DNA from: Methylobacterium frigidaeris
GTDB lineage: Bacteria; Pseudomonadota; Alphaproteobacteria; Rhizobiales; Beijerinckiaceae
DNA: 64,000 bases
Direction of reading: 5' to 3'
Assembly: GCF_022179185.1 (NCBI RefSeq)
Contig: NZ_BPQJ01000006.1
Location: 186,001 to 250,000 of the forward strand
The number at the start of each line of letters is the position of its first letter. Within the stretch, counting starts at the first letter, position 1. A program made the position numbers and the translations under genes. Under the pieces are notes generated by a model. It was given only the letters and a program-made list of their open reading frames with translations. It had not been told where the DNA came from and did not search any database. Below, piece by piece: positions 1-9,456 of the stretch.

Positions 1-1346
1 CCGCCGAGCGGCTGACCTTCCGCTACCCCGAACTGCGCCTGACCTACCGCCCGACGGGCCCGCTGCCGCGCATCACCCGCGCGACCGCGAAGTTCCAGGG
101 ACCGGGTGTCTACGCCACCACCCTGACCCAGCCGGCGCATTTCCGCGCCTACCTGCTCGAGCAGCTGCGCCCGCTGGTGCAGGATTACGGCGCCACGATC
201 GAGGTGGGCCTGAGCGCCCAGGAGATCCCGTACCCCTACGTGGTCGAACCCGGGGCGGAACTGGCCCGCGGCGTCACCTCGAGCGACCTCGCGCGCTACT
301 TCCCGACCCCGATGCTGTCGAGCGTCGGCGACGAGATCGCCGACGGCTTGTGGCTGGAGTCCGGCGACGAGCCCCGGCCGCTCGCCCTGTTCGACGGGCC
401 GCGGGTCGATTACTCGCTGCGCCGCCTCGTGCACTATACCGGGGCCGACTGGCGCCAGATCCAGCCCTGGATCCTGCTCACCAACTATCACCGCTACGTC
501 GACCAGTTCGTGCGGGTCGGCCTGAAGGCGCTCGCCACCGAGCCGGAGCGCTACGCCCGCCTGGTGCTGCCCGGCGGCATCGCGGTGGAGGCCGGGGAGG
601 CGGCCGGCGCGCAGGCCGACGCGCTCATCGCCGCCTCGCCCTGGCACCGGTTCCAGATGCCGGCCTACCACCTCGTCGCACGGGACGGGCAAGGACAAGG
701 ACAGGGGACCAGCCTCGTCAATATCGGCGTCGGCCCCTCCAACGCCAAGACGATCACCGATCACCTCGCGGTGCTGCGGCCGCATTGCTGGCTGATGGTC
801 GGCCATTGCGGGGGCCTGCGCCAGTCGCAGACGATCGGCGACTACGTGCTGGCCCACGGTTACCTCCGCCGCGACCGGATCCTCGACGAGGTGGTGCCTC
901 CCGACGTGCCGATCCCGGCTCTCGCCGAGGTGCAGGTGGCGTTGCAGGAAGCGGCCGCCAGCGTCACCGGCGAGCGAGAGGAGGCCTTGAAGCAGCGCCT
1001 GCGCACCGGCACGGTCGTGACGTACGACGACCGCAACTGGGAGCTGCGCTGGTCGCAGGAGCGGCGGAGGATCAACCTGTCCCGGGCGATCGGCGTCGAC
1101 ATGGAGAGCGGCACCATCGCGGCTCAAGGATATCGCCTGCGGGTGCCCTACGGCACCTTGCTCTGCATCTCCGACAAGCCGCTGCATGGCGAGATCAAGC
1201 TGCCGGGCGCCGCCAACGCCTTCTACGAGCGGGCGGTGGGCGAGCACCTCCTGATCGGGCTCGCGACCCTCGATTCCCTGCGGCGCAACCGCCACGGCTT
1301 GCACTCGCGCAAGTTGCGCAGCTTCGACGAGCCGCCGTTCCGGTAG
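1..1346 (+). CDS. amn: AMP nucleosidase, 5' end outside window
   Basis: Hydrolyses AMP to adenine and ribose 5-phosphate in the cytoplasm (purine salvage and AMP control). The reading frame is already open at base 3, and about 447 residues lie in the window. The C-terminal half is a nucleoside-phosphorylase-like fold: glycine-rich NIGVGPSNAKTITDH, then LMVGHCGGLRQSQ, and the substrate-site segment GVDMESGTIAAQGYR, all typical of Amn. A GTG at 177 could be mistaken for a start, but the sequence before it (for example PTGPLPRITRATAKFQGPG) is conserved Amn N-terminal domain, so the true start lies to the left. The stop is TAG. A small unknown gene follows 4 bases later. Family call is firm; the full length cannot be judged. 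Confidence 0.93.
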   Translation, partial: AERLTFRYPELRLTYRPTGPLPRITRATAKFQGPGVYATTLTQPAHFRAYLLEQLRPLVQDYGATIEVGLSAQEIPYPYVVEPGAELARGVTSSDLARYFPTPMLSSVGDEIADGLWLESGDEPRPLALFDGPRVDYSLRRLVHYTGADWRQIQPWILLTNYHRYVDQFVRVGLKALATEPERYARLVLPGGIAVEAGEAAGAQADALIAASPWHRFQMPAYHLVARDGQGQGQGTSLVNIGVGPSNAKTITDHLAVLRPHCWLMVGHCGGLRQSQTIGDYVLAHGYLRRDRILDEVVPPDVPIPALAEVQVALQEAAASVTGEREEALKQRLRTGTVVTYDDRNWELRWSQERRRINLSRAIGVDMESGTIAAQGYRLRVPYGTLLCISDKPLHGEIKLPGAANAFYERAVGEHLLIGLATLDSLRRNRHGLHSRKLRSFDEPPFR

Positions 1347-1350
1347 CCCC

Positions 1351-1854
1351 GTGCCGCTGCCGATCTCGAACAGCCGCCACGTCGCCGTGGCCGAAGGCGG
1401 CCTGACCCGCGTCGTGGCGGTCGCCGACCTCGCCGCGTCCCTGGGCGTCGACGCGCTGATCCGCCTGCACGAGGAGGATTTTTCCGGTCTCGCCCAGATC
1501 GGCCGCGACCTCGTCCACTTCAACCTCGAGCGCACGATCAACCGGGTCGGTCTGCGCTACGCGCTGCTGCCGATCCTGCGGCCCGGATTCCGGCGGTCGG
1601 GCGGGCCCGAGGAATTGCCGGTCCTCGATCCGACCCGGTTCCGCACCGGCCTCTGCGTGGAGGTGCGCCAGCGCGTGCCCGTGACGGCAGTGACGCCGGA
1701 GTCGTTCGGAGCCTCGCTGCCGGCGATCCGCGACGCCGGCGCCCTGTCGGCGGCCCTGGTGCGCCGCTACGCCGGCCTGTTCCCCGACCTCGACCCTTCG
1801 GGCCTCGTTGCGCGGGGCTGCGCGATCACGCGGCTGCGACTTCAAGAGCGCTGA
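1351..1854 (+). CDS. Hypothetical protein, 167 aa
   Basis: I do not recognise this protein. It has 167 residues, starts with GTG four bases after the amn stop, and probably shares the amn transcript. It is soluble, with no signal peptide or membrane segment. There is a mixed alpha/beta-looking middle (residues 25-80) and a C-terminal part rich in Ala, Leu and Arg. Codon use (G/C in third positions) matches the neighbouring real genes and the frame is clean, which is why I list it over the overlapping antisense frame. No ribosome-binding site stands out, so the start is uncertain and translational coupling to amn is possible. It could be a lineage-specific protein. Confidence 0.5.
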   Translation: MPLPISNSRHVAVAEGGLTRVVAVADLAASLGVDALIRLHEEDFSGLAQIGRDLVHFNLERTINRVGLRYALLPILRPGFRRSGGPEELPVLDPTRFRTGLCVEVRQRVPVTAVTPESFGASLPAIRDAGALSAALVRRYAGLFPDLDPSGLVARGCAITRLRLQER

Positions 1855-2125
1855 GCGTCGATCCGCGCGGTCGATCCGTGCGTCCCCCGATGACGAGACG
1901 CGATCTTCCTCTGGGTTATATCTCGGCTGCAGCTGGGCGAGGTTTTGCTCCTGACCATGCGTCCGTCTCCCCGGCGGCGGGACATCCGTCGCCGCCCACT
2001 CAATCTAAACGGTGCAAGTCTGTGCCGTTCGCGCCTGATCGACGGAATTCACCGGCCTATTTTACCGCTTCGCAACCGGCTCTCCGCCACGGTAGGGGAA
2101 GCCGAGGCTGGATCGCGAACCTCCC

Positions 2126-4471
2126 ATGCTGCAGACCGCCCACTCCCTGCTCGCCCTGCATGAAGGGCGGCTCATCGGTCTGTCGCTGCTGATCGGCGTC
2201 CTCACGGCAATCACCACGATCGACCTGCTCCACCACGCCCGCGCCACGAGCGGCGGCAGCCGGGGGATCTGGATCTCGGCCGCCGCCATCGCCGGCGGGT
2301 TCGGGCTGTGGGCGAACCAGTTCATCGCGCAGGCCTCGATTCGCCCCGCCGCCGAGATGCTGCGCGGGAGCGAGACGCTGCTGCTCAGCCTCGTGCTCGT
2401 GGTGCTCCTCGCCGGGGCCGGCCTGCGGGCCGCCGTCTCGACGCCCCGGCGCGTCGGGCCCGCCCTCGGCGGGGGCCTGATCGGCTCAGGGCTGGCGGCG
2501 GTCGGCGCCGCGGTGTCGGCGAGCCTGCCCGGGGCGGGCGGGCCGGCCTGGGTCGCGGGCCTCCTTTTGTCCGGCGGCGCCGGAATGGTCCTGTCCGGTC
2601 TCGCCTTGGGCTTCAGCCTGCGGGAGAGCCCGGCGAGCCGCGCGGCCGGGGCCCTGTTCCTGTCCTGCGCCGCGATGCTGCCGCACGCCGTCGGCCTCGT
2701 CGCGGCCGGCGGCGGGCTCGTCCCCGTCGCCGTCGACGGCGAGTTCGCCGCCTCGCTCGGCTTCGCCAGCCTGACGCTGCTCGTCCTCGCCTTCCTGGGC
2801 CAGACCCTGGACGTCCGCGCCCGTCGCCGGCGCGAGTCGCAGGACCTGATGAGCAGCCTCGCCGATGCCGCGGTCGAGGGCATCGCGATCTGCGAGGGCC
2901 GGCGCATCGTGACCGTCAACACCAGCCTCGCCGAGCTGATCGGCCGGGCGCCGGCGGCGCTGACCGGTCGGTCCGTCACCGAGATCCTGCCCGAGGCGGC
3001 GGTCGCCCGCCTCGAGGCCGGCCCGGACGGCCAGGCGATCGAGGCCGAGCTCGTCGGTGCGGCCGGCGAGGCGCTGCCGGTCGACGTGATCCGCCGGGGG
3101 CTCGGCAGCCGCCCCTGCCACGCGATCGCCGTGCGCGACCTGCGGGCGCGGCGCCAGGCCGAGCGGGACATCCAGTTCCTGGCCCACCACGACACCCTGA
3201 CAGGCCTGCCGAACCGGGCGACCTTCCGCACCCGCCTCGACGAGGAGATCGCCCTGGCGCGGGCCGGGGGCCGGCTGGTGGCGGTGCTCTGCCTCGACCT
3301 CGACCGGTTCAAGGACGTCAACGACCTCTACGGCCACGCCATGGGCGACGCGCTCCTCCAGGCCCTGGCACGCTGGGTCGCGCCGGTGCTCGGGCCGCGG
3401 CAGATGATGGCGCGCCTGGGCGGCGACGAGTTCGCGATCCTCCTGCCGGATGTCGAGCGGGACGAGGCCCGCCGGGTCGCCGAGGAGATCCTGGGCGTGA
3501 TCCGCGAGGGCAACCTCCGGGCGGGGAGCGGGCCGGTCCTGGCGACCAGCATCGGCATCGCGCTCTGCCCGACCGACGCGGAGGACGGGCAGACCCTGCT
3601 CAACCACGCCGATGCCGCGCTCTACTGCGCCAAGAACCACGGACGGGGCGTGCACCGGTTCTTCGAGCCGATCCTCGCGGCGCAGATCCGCGATCGGCGC
3701 TCCCTCGAGCACGACCTGCGCCACGCCGTCGAGCGGAACGACCTTTGGGTCGTGTACCAGCCGCAGATGGCGATCGACACCCGCGTCGTGGTCGGATTCG
3801 AGGCGCTCCTGCGCTGGCGCCACCCGGAGCGCGGCACCGTCCCGCCCGACCTGTTCATCCCGATCGCCGAGGAGACCGGCAGCATCCTCGGCATTGGCGA
3901 GTGGGTCCTGCGCGAGACCTGCCGCGAGGCCGCCTCCTGGGCCAACCCCCTGCGCATCGCCGTCAACGTCTCGGCGGTGCAGCTCCACGCCCCGGGCTTC
4001 GCCGAGCTGGTGCACGAGGTGCTGTTCACCACCGGCCTCGCGCCCGCCCGCCTCGAACTCGAGATCACAGAGACGGCACTGGTGCGCGATCCCGTCCGGG
4101 CGTTGTCCACGCTGCGGCGGATCAAGGCGCTGGGAGTGCGGATCGCCATGGACGATTTCGGCACCGGCTACTCGTCCCTGTCGAACCTGCGCGCCTTCCC
4201 GTTCGACAAGATCAAGATCGACCGGTCGTTCATCCGCGCCATCGACGTCAACCGGGAGACCGCCGCGATCATGCGGGCGGTGCTGGGGCTGGGCCGGGGC
4301 TTGGGCCTGCCGGTTCTGGCCGAAGGCGTCGAGACCTCGGCCGAGCTCGCCTTCCTGGGGGCCGAGCACTGCCACGAGGCGCAAGGCTACCTCCTCGGTC
4401 GCCCCGGGCCGATCACGCAGTTCGCGGATCATACCGGCGAGGCGCCCGGCGAAGAGGCCGCGGCGGCGTGA
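2126..4471 (+). CDS. Membrane-bound GGDEF-EAL c-di-GMP protein with MHYT-like sensor and PAS domain
   Basis: Predicted bifunctional c-di-GMP enzyme of 781 aa in the inner membrane. Residues 1-235 hold several hydrophobic helices. Residues 15-70 resemble an MHYT sensor repeat, but the usual W-S-M-H-F core reads WANQF, so the metal-binding His is missing. A PAS domain follows (about 240-350). The GGDEF domain has an intact GGDEF at about 432-436, but no RxxD inhibitory site five residues upstream (RQMM instead). The EAL domain keeps E559-A560-L561 and the DDFGTG motif at 676-681, so both catalytic cores look complete. It stands alone with its own upstream region and converges on the carbonic-anhydrase-like gene. 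Whether it mainly makes or breaks c-di-GMP cannot be told from sequence. Confidence 0.88.
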   Translation: MLQTAHSLLALHEGRLIGLSLLIGVLTAITTIDLLHHARATSGGSRGIWISAAAIAGGFGLWANQFIAQASIRPAAEMLRGSETLLLSLVLVVLLAGAGLRAAVSTPRRVGPALGGGLIGSGLAAVGAAVSASLPGAGGPAWVAGLLLSGGAGMVLSGLALGFSLRESPASRAAGALFLSCAAMLPHAVGLVAAGGGLVPVAVDGEFAASLGFASLTLLVLAFLGQTLDVRARRRRESQDLMSSLADAAVEGIAICEGRRIVTVNTSLAELIGRAPAALTGRSVTEILPEAAVARLEAGPDGQAIEAELVGAAGEALPVDVIRRGLGSRPCHAIAVRDLRARRQAERDIQFLAHHDTLTGLPNRATFRTRLDEEIALARAGGRLVAVLCLDLDRFKDVNDLYGHAMGDALLQALARWVAPVLGPRQMMARLGGDEFAILLPDVERDEARRVAEEILGVIREGNLRAGSGPVLATSIGIALCPTDAEDGQTLLNHADAALYCAKNHGRGVHRFFEPILAAQIRDRRSLEHDLRHAVERNDLWVVYQPQMAIDTRVVVGFEALLRWRHPERGTVPPDLFIPIAEETGSILGIGEWVLRETCREAASWANPLRIAVNVSAVQLHAPGFAELVHEVLFTTGLAPARLELEITETALVRDPVRALSTLRRIKALGVRIAMDDFGTGYSSLSNLRAFPFDKIKIDRSFIRAIDVNRETAAIMRAVLGLGRGLGLPVLAEGVETSAELAFLGAEHCHEAQGYLLGRPGPITQFADHTGEAPGEEAAAA

Positions 4472-4518
4472 GCCGGCTGCGCCGCCCGAGCAGCGGCCCG
4501 GATCGCGGGCTCGTCCGG

Positions 4519-5049
4519 TCAGTCCACCCGCCGCAAGCCCTGCGCGAAGCGCTTGGCATTGGCGACGTAGCGGTCGGCCGAGGCGCGCAAGCCGGCCACC
4601 GCCGCCTCGTCCAGCACCCGCACCGCCTTGGCGGGGGCGCCGACGATGAGGCTGTTGTCGGGAAACTCCTTGCCCTCGGTGACCAGCGCGTTGGCGCCGA
4701 CGAGGCAGTTGCGGCCGATCCTGGCGCCGTTGAGGATCGTCGCGCCCATCCCGACCAGCGAATTGTCGCCGATCGTGCAGCCATGCACGATGGCACCGTG
4801 CCCGACCGTGATGCCCTCGCCGAGGGTGAGGGGGAAGCCCGCATCGGTGTGGAGCACCGCGCCTTCCTGGATATTGGTGCGGTCGCCGACCGTGATCGGC
4901 TCGTTGTCGCCGCGGATGACCGCCCCGAACCATACTCCGACCTCGCGGCCGAGCCGCACGCGACCGATCACGTGGGCGTCGGGCGCGACCCAGGCGCTGC
5001 CGTCATCCGGCAGGATCGGGCTGACGGTGTCGAGGGCGTAGAGCGGCAT
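4519..5049 (-). CDS. Gamma-carbonic anhydrase family (left-handed beta-helix) protein
   Basis: A 176-aa hexapeptide-repeat protein of the gamma-carbonic anhydrase/YrdA/PaaY type. Isoleucine/valine-spaced hexapeptides run from about residue 15 to 150 (for example [14 protein letters not shown] and [16 protein letters not shown]). The three metal-binding histidines are present: one in VLHTD and two in VGHGAIVHG. These proteins form trimers that bind Zn or Fe between subunits; many members have low or untested anhydrase activity. The start was set at MPLYAL because GGAGG lies 8-10 bases upstream; an in-frame ATG 12 codons further up has no such site. It is convergent with the GGDEF-EAL gene and downstream of the oxidoreductase gene on the same strand. 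Confidence 0.88.
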   Translation of the reverse strand: MPLYALDTVSPILPDDGSAWVAPDAHVIGRVRLGREVGVWFGAVIRGDNEPITVGDRTNIQEGAVLHTDAGFPLTLGEGITVGHGAIVHGCTIGDNSLVGMGATILNGARIGRNCLVGANALVTEGKEFPDNSLIVGAPAKAVRVLDEAAVAGLRASADRYVANAKRFAQGLRRVD

Positions 5050-5104
5050 CGCGGGATCCTCCTTGTGTTGGGACTCCTTTCGCATGCCGGACGGGCGCCG
5101 TCAG

Positions 5105-5176
5105 CCCGATCATCCCGTCATCCCGTCGCCTGATCCCTCCATGACCCGATCATTCCATCACCCGATCATTCCATGG
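5105..5176. repeat. Short direct repeats, CCCGATCATTCCATCA type
   Basis: Two adjacent 16-base copies (5145-5160 and 5161-5176) differ only at the last two bases. A looser copy, CCCGATCATCCCGTCA, lies at 5105-5120. The last copy runs into the final codons of the oxidoreductase gene at 5166. Probably slippage-derived. Confidence 0.6.
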
Positions 5177-6290
5177 CCCACGGCATCGGCGCCACCGCAC
5201 CGGCCCGGGAGGCGATCACCTGGTGGCCGGTGCCGTCGCCGGCGCTCTGGATCGCCAGGGCCACCTCGGTGAGGTGCAGGGCGAGGTCGGCATCGAGCCG
5301 GCTCGCCCGGCCTTCCGCTTTCGCCGCCAGCATCTCCTGCGGCCCCAGGGCGAAGTTCATCGCCGTCGCCCCTTTTCGCCCGACCTTGGCGTGGGTGGGC
5401 TTCCCGACCCGCAGGCGGCGGGTGAGGGGGGAATCGATCAGGCGCCGCCGCACCACGTGCCGGCGCCGCAGCCGGACCGGCGCGTCGTTCGACCAGCACT
5501 CGCCCACCTCCAGGATGCCCTCGTCGCCGAAGATGCGCAGGGAATGGTCGTGCGGCGCCACCACCGAGCAGGTGAGGCGAGCCACCACCCCGCTCTCGAA
5601 GAACAGCGAGGCGCAGGCATAGGTCGGCGCCGCCGCCGCCCCGTCGGCGAGGGTCAGGCCCAGCACCTCGGCGGAGGCCGCCGCGACCCGGGTCACCGAG
5701 CCGAACATCGCGATCAGCCAGGTCAGGTAGTAGCCGGCATGCTGGAGGGCGCAGCCCACCGCCAGTTCGTCCTGCACCGGCCAGGGCGCGCCGGATTCGC
5801 TGCGCCAGGTCTCATGCGGCGCGCGGATCAGGAAGCCGTCGTCGATCTCGGCATAGACGAGCCGGGGCGTGCCGATGACGCGCTCGCGCAGGGCCTTCCA
5901 GACGATCTGGGCGCTCTCGCCGAGGGCGCTGCAGGGGGCCGAGGCGAGCATCACGCCCCGCTCGGTCGCGACCCGGTGCAGGTGGCGGGCGTCGTCGAGC
6001 CGGGTGGCGAGCGGCTTCTCCGAGTAGACCGGCAGCCCGGCCTCCAGGCAGGCCAGGCTCACGGCGTAGTGCGAGCCGGGATTGGTCAGGTTGAGGATCA
6101 GGTCCGGCCGCCGGCCGATCAGGTCGTCGAGGCTCGCCGCGGCCGGAACGCGCCAGTACTTGCGGAAGGCGTGCAGCCGGTCGAGGTCGATGTCCCAGGC
6201 CCCGGCGACCGTCACCTCCGGCAGTGTCGCCAGGGAGCGCATGTAGTAATCGGCCACGAATCCCGTGCCGACGATGCCGATGCTCGCCAC
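5166..6290 (-). CDS. Gfo/Idh/MocA family NAD(P)-dependent oxidoreductase
   Basis: A 374-aa oxidoreductase of the glucose-fructose oxidoreductase/inositol dehydrogenase family. The N-terminal Rossmann motif is GIVGTGFVADYY (residues 4-15), and the diagnostic nicotinamide-site motif YSEKPLATR is near residue 90. The second half is the alpha/beta substrate domain. These enzymes oxidise or reduce sugars, inositols or imine-like substrates; specificity cannot be read here. The start is a GTG at 6290 with GGAG and AGG upstream; the frame is open 31 codons further but without a good ribosome-binding site. No sugar transporter is adjacent, so its pathway is unknown. Its 3' end carries one of the short direct repeats. 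Confidence 0.85.
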   Translation of the reverse strand: MASIGIVGTGFVADYYMRSLATLPEVTVAGAWDIDLDRLHAFRKYWRVPAAASLDDLIGRRPDLILNLTNPGSHYAVSLACLEAGLPVYSEKPLATRLDDARHLHRVATERGVMLASAPCSALGESAQIVWKALRERVIGTPRLVYAEIDDGFLIRAPHETWRSESGAPWPVQDELAVGCALQHAGYYLTWLIAMFGSVTRVAAASAEVLGLTLADGAAAAPTYACASLFFESGVVARLTCSVVAPHDHSLRIFGDEGILEVGECWSNDAPVRLRRRHVVRRRLIDSPLTRRLRVGKPTHAKVGRKGATAMNFALGPQEMLAAKAEGRASRLDADLALHLTEVALAIQSAGDGTGHQVIASRAGAVAPMPWAME

Positions 6291-6542
6291 CTGACCTGCT
6301 CCCCGATCGCGTGTTGCGCCGCGAAGGCTAGACCAGGGTGCGGCAAGTCGGGCGGGCGCAAAGGGCCGAGGAGCGGACCACACTCAGGAGAGGATTAAGT
6401 CGCCCCTTACCGCTTTCGGAGCAACGGGCACGAGCCGCCAGGACAAGTGGAAACAGCCATGGAGTATATAGTCTAACGAATGATGGGATCGCAACCGTGT
6501 GTGGCAAGTGGAGGCGACGGCGTCTCGGCTCGAGGCTGCCGC

Positions 6543-8675
6543 CTAGACCGAGCCGACGGTCTTCAGCCGCGCCCGCGGGTGGATCTCCGCCTGGCTCATC
6601 ACCGGGGTCTCGCGGCGGAAGCGCTCGATGATCGAGCGCACGAAGGGCCGGGCCTGGACCGAGGTGACGAGGACCGGCATCTCGCCGAGGCGCGCCGCCT
6701 CCTCGAAGCGGTCGCGCACCGTGGTGACGAAGTCGGACAGCTTCGAGGGCTGCATCGCCAGGTGGCGCTCGTCGCCGTGGCCGACGATCGCCTCCATGAA
6801 GGCGCTCTCCCAGGTCGGCGAGAGGGTGATGATCGGCAGGACGCCGCCCGGACCCTGGTACTGGGCGCAAATCTGGCGGCCGAGGCGGGCACGGACGTGC
6901 TCGACGATGTCGCGCGGGTTCTTGATGTGGCCGGCCACCTCGGCAATGCCCTCGACGATGGTGCCGAGGTCGCGGATCGAGACCCGCTCGGCGAGGAGAT
7001 ATTGCAGCACCCGCTGGATGCCCGTGGTGGCGATCTGGCCGGGCACGACTTCCTTCAGCAGTTCGCCGTGCTCCTTCGGCAGCTCCTTCAGGAGCTTGTG
7101 CACCTCGACGTGGTTGAGGAGGTCGGCGACGTGGGCCTTGATCACCTCGGTGAGGTGGGTCGAGACCACGGTGGCGGCATCGACCACGGTGTAGCCCTTG
7201 AGCTGGGCCTCGTCGCGCAACGCCGCATCGATCCAGGTCGCCGGCAGGCCGAAGGTGGGTTCCATGAGGTGCTGGCCGGGCAGCTGCACCTGGCCGCCCA
7301 TCGGGTCCATCGCCATGAACTGACCCGGGAAGACCTGGCCCGATCCGGCCTCGATCTCCTTGACCCGCACCACGTAGGTGTTGGCGTCGAGCTGGACGTT
7401 GTCGAGGATGCGCACCGAGGGCATCACGAAGCCGAGCTCGGCGGCGAGCTGCCGGCGCAGGGCCCGGATCTGGTCGGTGAGCCGGTCCTGGCCCTCCGGG
7501 CCGTTGACGAGGGCGAGCAGCGCGTAGCCCATCTCGAGCTTCAGGTCGTCGAGCTTGAGGAGGTCGGCCGCGGTCTCCTCCTTGGCCGGGGCGCCGGCCC
7601 CGGCCACGGCGCCGTCGGCCGACGGCGCGCCGCCGGAGGCCTCGTCCTCGGCCGGCTTCGGCAGGAGCGCGATGCGGCGGGCGAGGTAGGCGGCGCCGAG
7701 CCCGAGGGTCAGGAAGGGCAGCATCGGGATGCCGGGCAGGAGCCCGATCAGGAGCATCACCCCGGCCGACATGCCGAGCGCCTTGGGGTAGTTGGCGATC
7801 TGGCGCCCCAGCGCCCGGCCCGCAGCGCCGCGCACGCCGGCCTTGGAGACGAGCAGGCCCGCCGCGGTCGAGACGATCAGCGCCGGCACCTGGCTGACGA
7901 GGCCGTCGCCGACGGTGAGCAGGGTGTAGGTCTTGCCCGCGTCCGCGAAGCTCATGCCCTGCTGGGCGACGCCGATGATGATGCCCCCCACCACGTTGAT
8001 GACGGTGATGAGGAGCGCGGCGATCGCGTCGCCACGCACGAATTTCGAGGCGCCGTCCATGGCGCCGAAGAACGAGGATTCGTCCTCGAGCGACTGACGG
8101 CGGGTCCGGGCGGTCTTCTCGTCGATCAGGCCGGCCGAGAGGTCGGCGTCGATCGCCATCTGCTTGCCCGGCATCGCATCGAGGGAGAAGCGGGCCGCCA
8201 CTTCCGCGATGCGTCCCGAGCCCTTGGTGATGACGACGAAGTTCACGATGATCAGGATCGCGAAGACGATGATCCCGATCAGGAAGTTGCCGCCCATCAC
8301 GAAATGGCCGAACGCCTCGATGACGTGGCCGGCCGCCGCCGTGCCCTCGTGGCCATGGCCGAGGATCAGCCGCGTCGAGGCGAGGTTGAGCGCCAGCCGC
8401 AGCATCGTGGTGATCAGGAGCACCGTCGGGAAGACCGTGAACTCGAGCGGGTTCTCGATGAACAGGCCGGTCATCAGGATCAGGACCGAAAGGATGATCG
8501 AGACCGCGAGCAGCAGGTCGAGCAGCAAAGCCGGCAGCGGGAAGATCAGCACCACCAGGATGGCGAGCACCGAGACGGCGAGCACGAGATCGCTGCGGCG
8601 CGTCAGCGCCATCAGGTCCGCCCGCGTCGGCAGGGCGAAGATGCGGCCCGCGCCGAGTGCCCCGGTCTCGCTCAT
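6543..8675 (-). CDS. flhA: Flagellar export apparatus protein FlhA
   Basis: A 710-aa homologue of FlhA, the inner-membrane gate and chaperone-docking subunit of the flagellar type III export apparatus. The first 330 residues contain the multi-helix membrane domain with hallmark segments IENPLEFTVFPTVLLI, TMLRLALNLASTRLIL, ITKGSGRIAEVAARF and DAMPGKQMAIDADL (the FHIPEP region). The C-terminal cytoplasmic domain carries GQHLMEPTFGLPATWID and LAERVSIRDL. The start is MSETG with AAGGTGGA upstream; an ATG 10 codons earlier is less likely. A virulence-type SctV homologue is the alternative, but the motif set fits FlhA. No other flagellar gene lies within about 8 kb on the right or in the window to the left. 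Confidence 0.95.
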   Translation of the reverse strand: MSETGALGAGRIFALPTRADLMALTRRSDLVLAVSVLAILVVLIFPLPALLLDLLLAVSIILSVLILMTGLFIENPLEFTVFPTVLLITTMLRLALNLASTRLILGHGHEGTAAAGHVIEAFGHFVMGGNFLIGIIVFAILIIVNFVVITKGSGRIAEVAARFSLDAMPGKQMAIDADLSAGLIDEKTARTRRQSLEDESSFFGAMDGASKFVRGDAIAALLITVINVVGGIIIGVAQQGMSFADAGKTYTLLTVGDGLVSQVPALIVSTAAGLLVSKAGVRGAAGRALGRQIANYPKALGMSAGVMLLIGLLPGIPMLPFLTLGLGAAYLARRIALLPKPAEDEASGGAPSADGAVAGAGAPAKEETAADLLKLDDLKLEMGYALLALVNGPEGQDRLTDQIRALRRQLAAELGFVMPSVRILDNVQLDANTYVVRVKEIEAGSGQVFPGQFMAMDPMGGQVQLPGQHLMEPTFGLPATWIDAALRDEAQLKGYTVVDAATVVSTHLTEVIKAHVADLLNHVEVHKLLKELPKEHGELLKEVVPGQIATTGIQRVLQYLLAERVSIRDLGTIVEGIAEVAGHIKNPRDIVEHVRARLGRQICAQYQGPGGVLPIITLSPTWESAFMEAIVGHGDERHLAMQPSKLSDFVTTVRDRFEEAARLGEMPVLVTSVQARPFVRSIIERFRRETPVMSQAEIHPRARLKTVGSV

Positions 8676-9013
8676 CGAAGATCCACCTTCCCGTCGACCC
8701 GGCAAGTTCTGCCGGGTGCATGGTTAGGGAAGCGTTAACGGCACCGCCGGTACCGGCTCTCGGCCGCGACGGCGCCCGAGTGCGCCGCACAATCAAAGAA
8801 TGTTCATTTTCCGAAGGGAACAATCTTTGCGTTCTATTTTTGTGCGGTGCGATACGAACGAAAAAACAAAGATACCATCCTACACGGTCAAGCTCTGTCG
8901 GATCCTTCGCGAAGTGCGTGGATCTTATCCGGTTCAACGTTCCTCCTGCGGAACCAAGCCGCTCGGCAACGATTGAGATGGCATCGATCGGTCAGACAAG
9001 GTTCGAGGAGACC
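8676..9013. promoter_or_regulatory. Divergent intergenic region between flhA and an exported protein gene
   Basis: 338 bp with an AT-rich core at about 8790-8880, unlike the surrounding GC-rich DNA. It must hold promoters for flhA (minus) and the 9014 gene (plus). I could not fix convincing -35/-10 pairs. A GGAAC at 8950, followed 16 bases later by GATT, only weakly resembles an EcfG-type general-stress promoter. Confidence 0.4.
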
Positions 9014-9406
9014 ATGCGCAAGACCCTCATCACCCTCGCGGCTCTCGGCATGCTCGGGGCCGGCGCGGCGCAGGCCCAGACCACCGTGACGGGCGACCCG
9101 GCCCGCGACGCCAAGCCCAGCACCCAGTCGCAGGGCCAGGAAGCGGTGACGCGGCCCAACACCGACATGATGGACAAGAACAACCCGGGCACCACCGGGA
9201 CGGTCTCGACCAACGTCAAGCTCGAGCCCGGCGCCAACAGCTTCACCGAGGCTCAGGCTCGCAGCCGCATGGAACAGGCCGGCTTCAAGGACGTGAAGGA
9301 CCTGAAGAAGGACGACCAGGGCATCTGGCGCGGCCAGGCCATGCAGGCGGGCAACACCGTGATGGTCGGCCTCGACTTCAAGGGCAACGTCTCGACCGCC
9401 CGCTAA
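9014..9406 (+). CDS. Small exported PepSY-like protein
   Basis: A 130-aa secreted protein. It has a clear Sec signal peptide (residues 1-22, MRKTLITLAALGMLGAGAAQ then AQ), a polar linker rich in Thr, Asn and Lys (22-70), and a compact C-terminal module (about 75-130). In that module FTEAQARSRMEQAGFKDV, GIWRGQA and LDFKGNV resemble the PepSY/YpeB-type fold common in exported Methylobacterium proteins. The domain call is from memory of such proteins and is tentative. GAGGAG sits directly before the ATG. It is followed 50 bp later by the GSP17M-like gene on the same strand, and the two probably share a transcript ending at the 10282 hairpin. Likely periplasmic, function unknown. Confidence 0.7.
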   Translation: MRKTLITLAALGMLGAGAAQAQTTVTGDPARDAKPSTQSQGQEAVTRPNTDMMDKNNPGTTGTVSTNVKLEPGANSFTEAQARSRMEQAGFKDVKDLKKDDQGIWRGQAMQAGNTVMVGLDFKGNVSTAR

Positions 9407-9456
9407 GCGCAGTCAGCCTGCGCATTCCCGACACTCGACACATGAGGACGACGCCC

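Noticed and set aside
6480..8738. Plus-strand open frame of about 750 codons over flhA
   Set aside because: Antisense shadow; flhA motifs are on the minus strand.
8950..8975. EcfG-type promoter before the 9014 gene
   Set aside because: GGAAC is present, but the -10 reads GATT rather than CGTT at the expected distance, so the match is too weak to list as a site.
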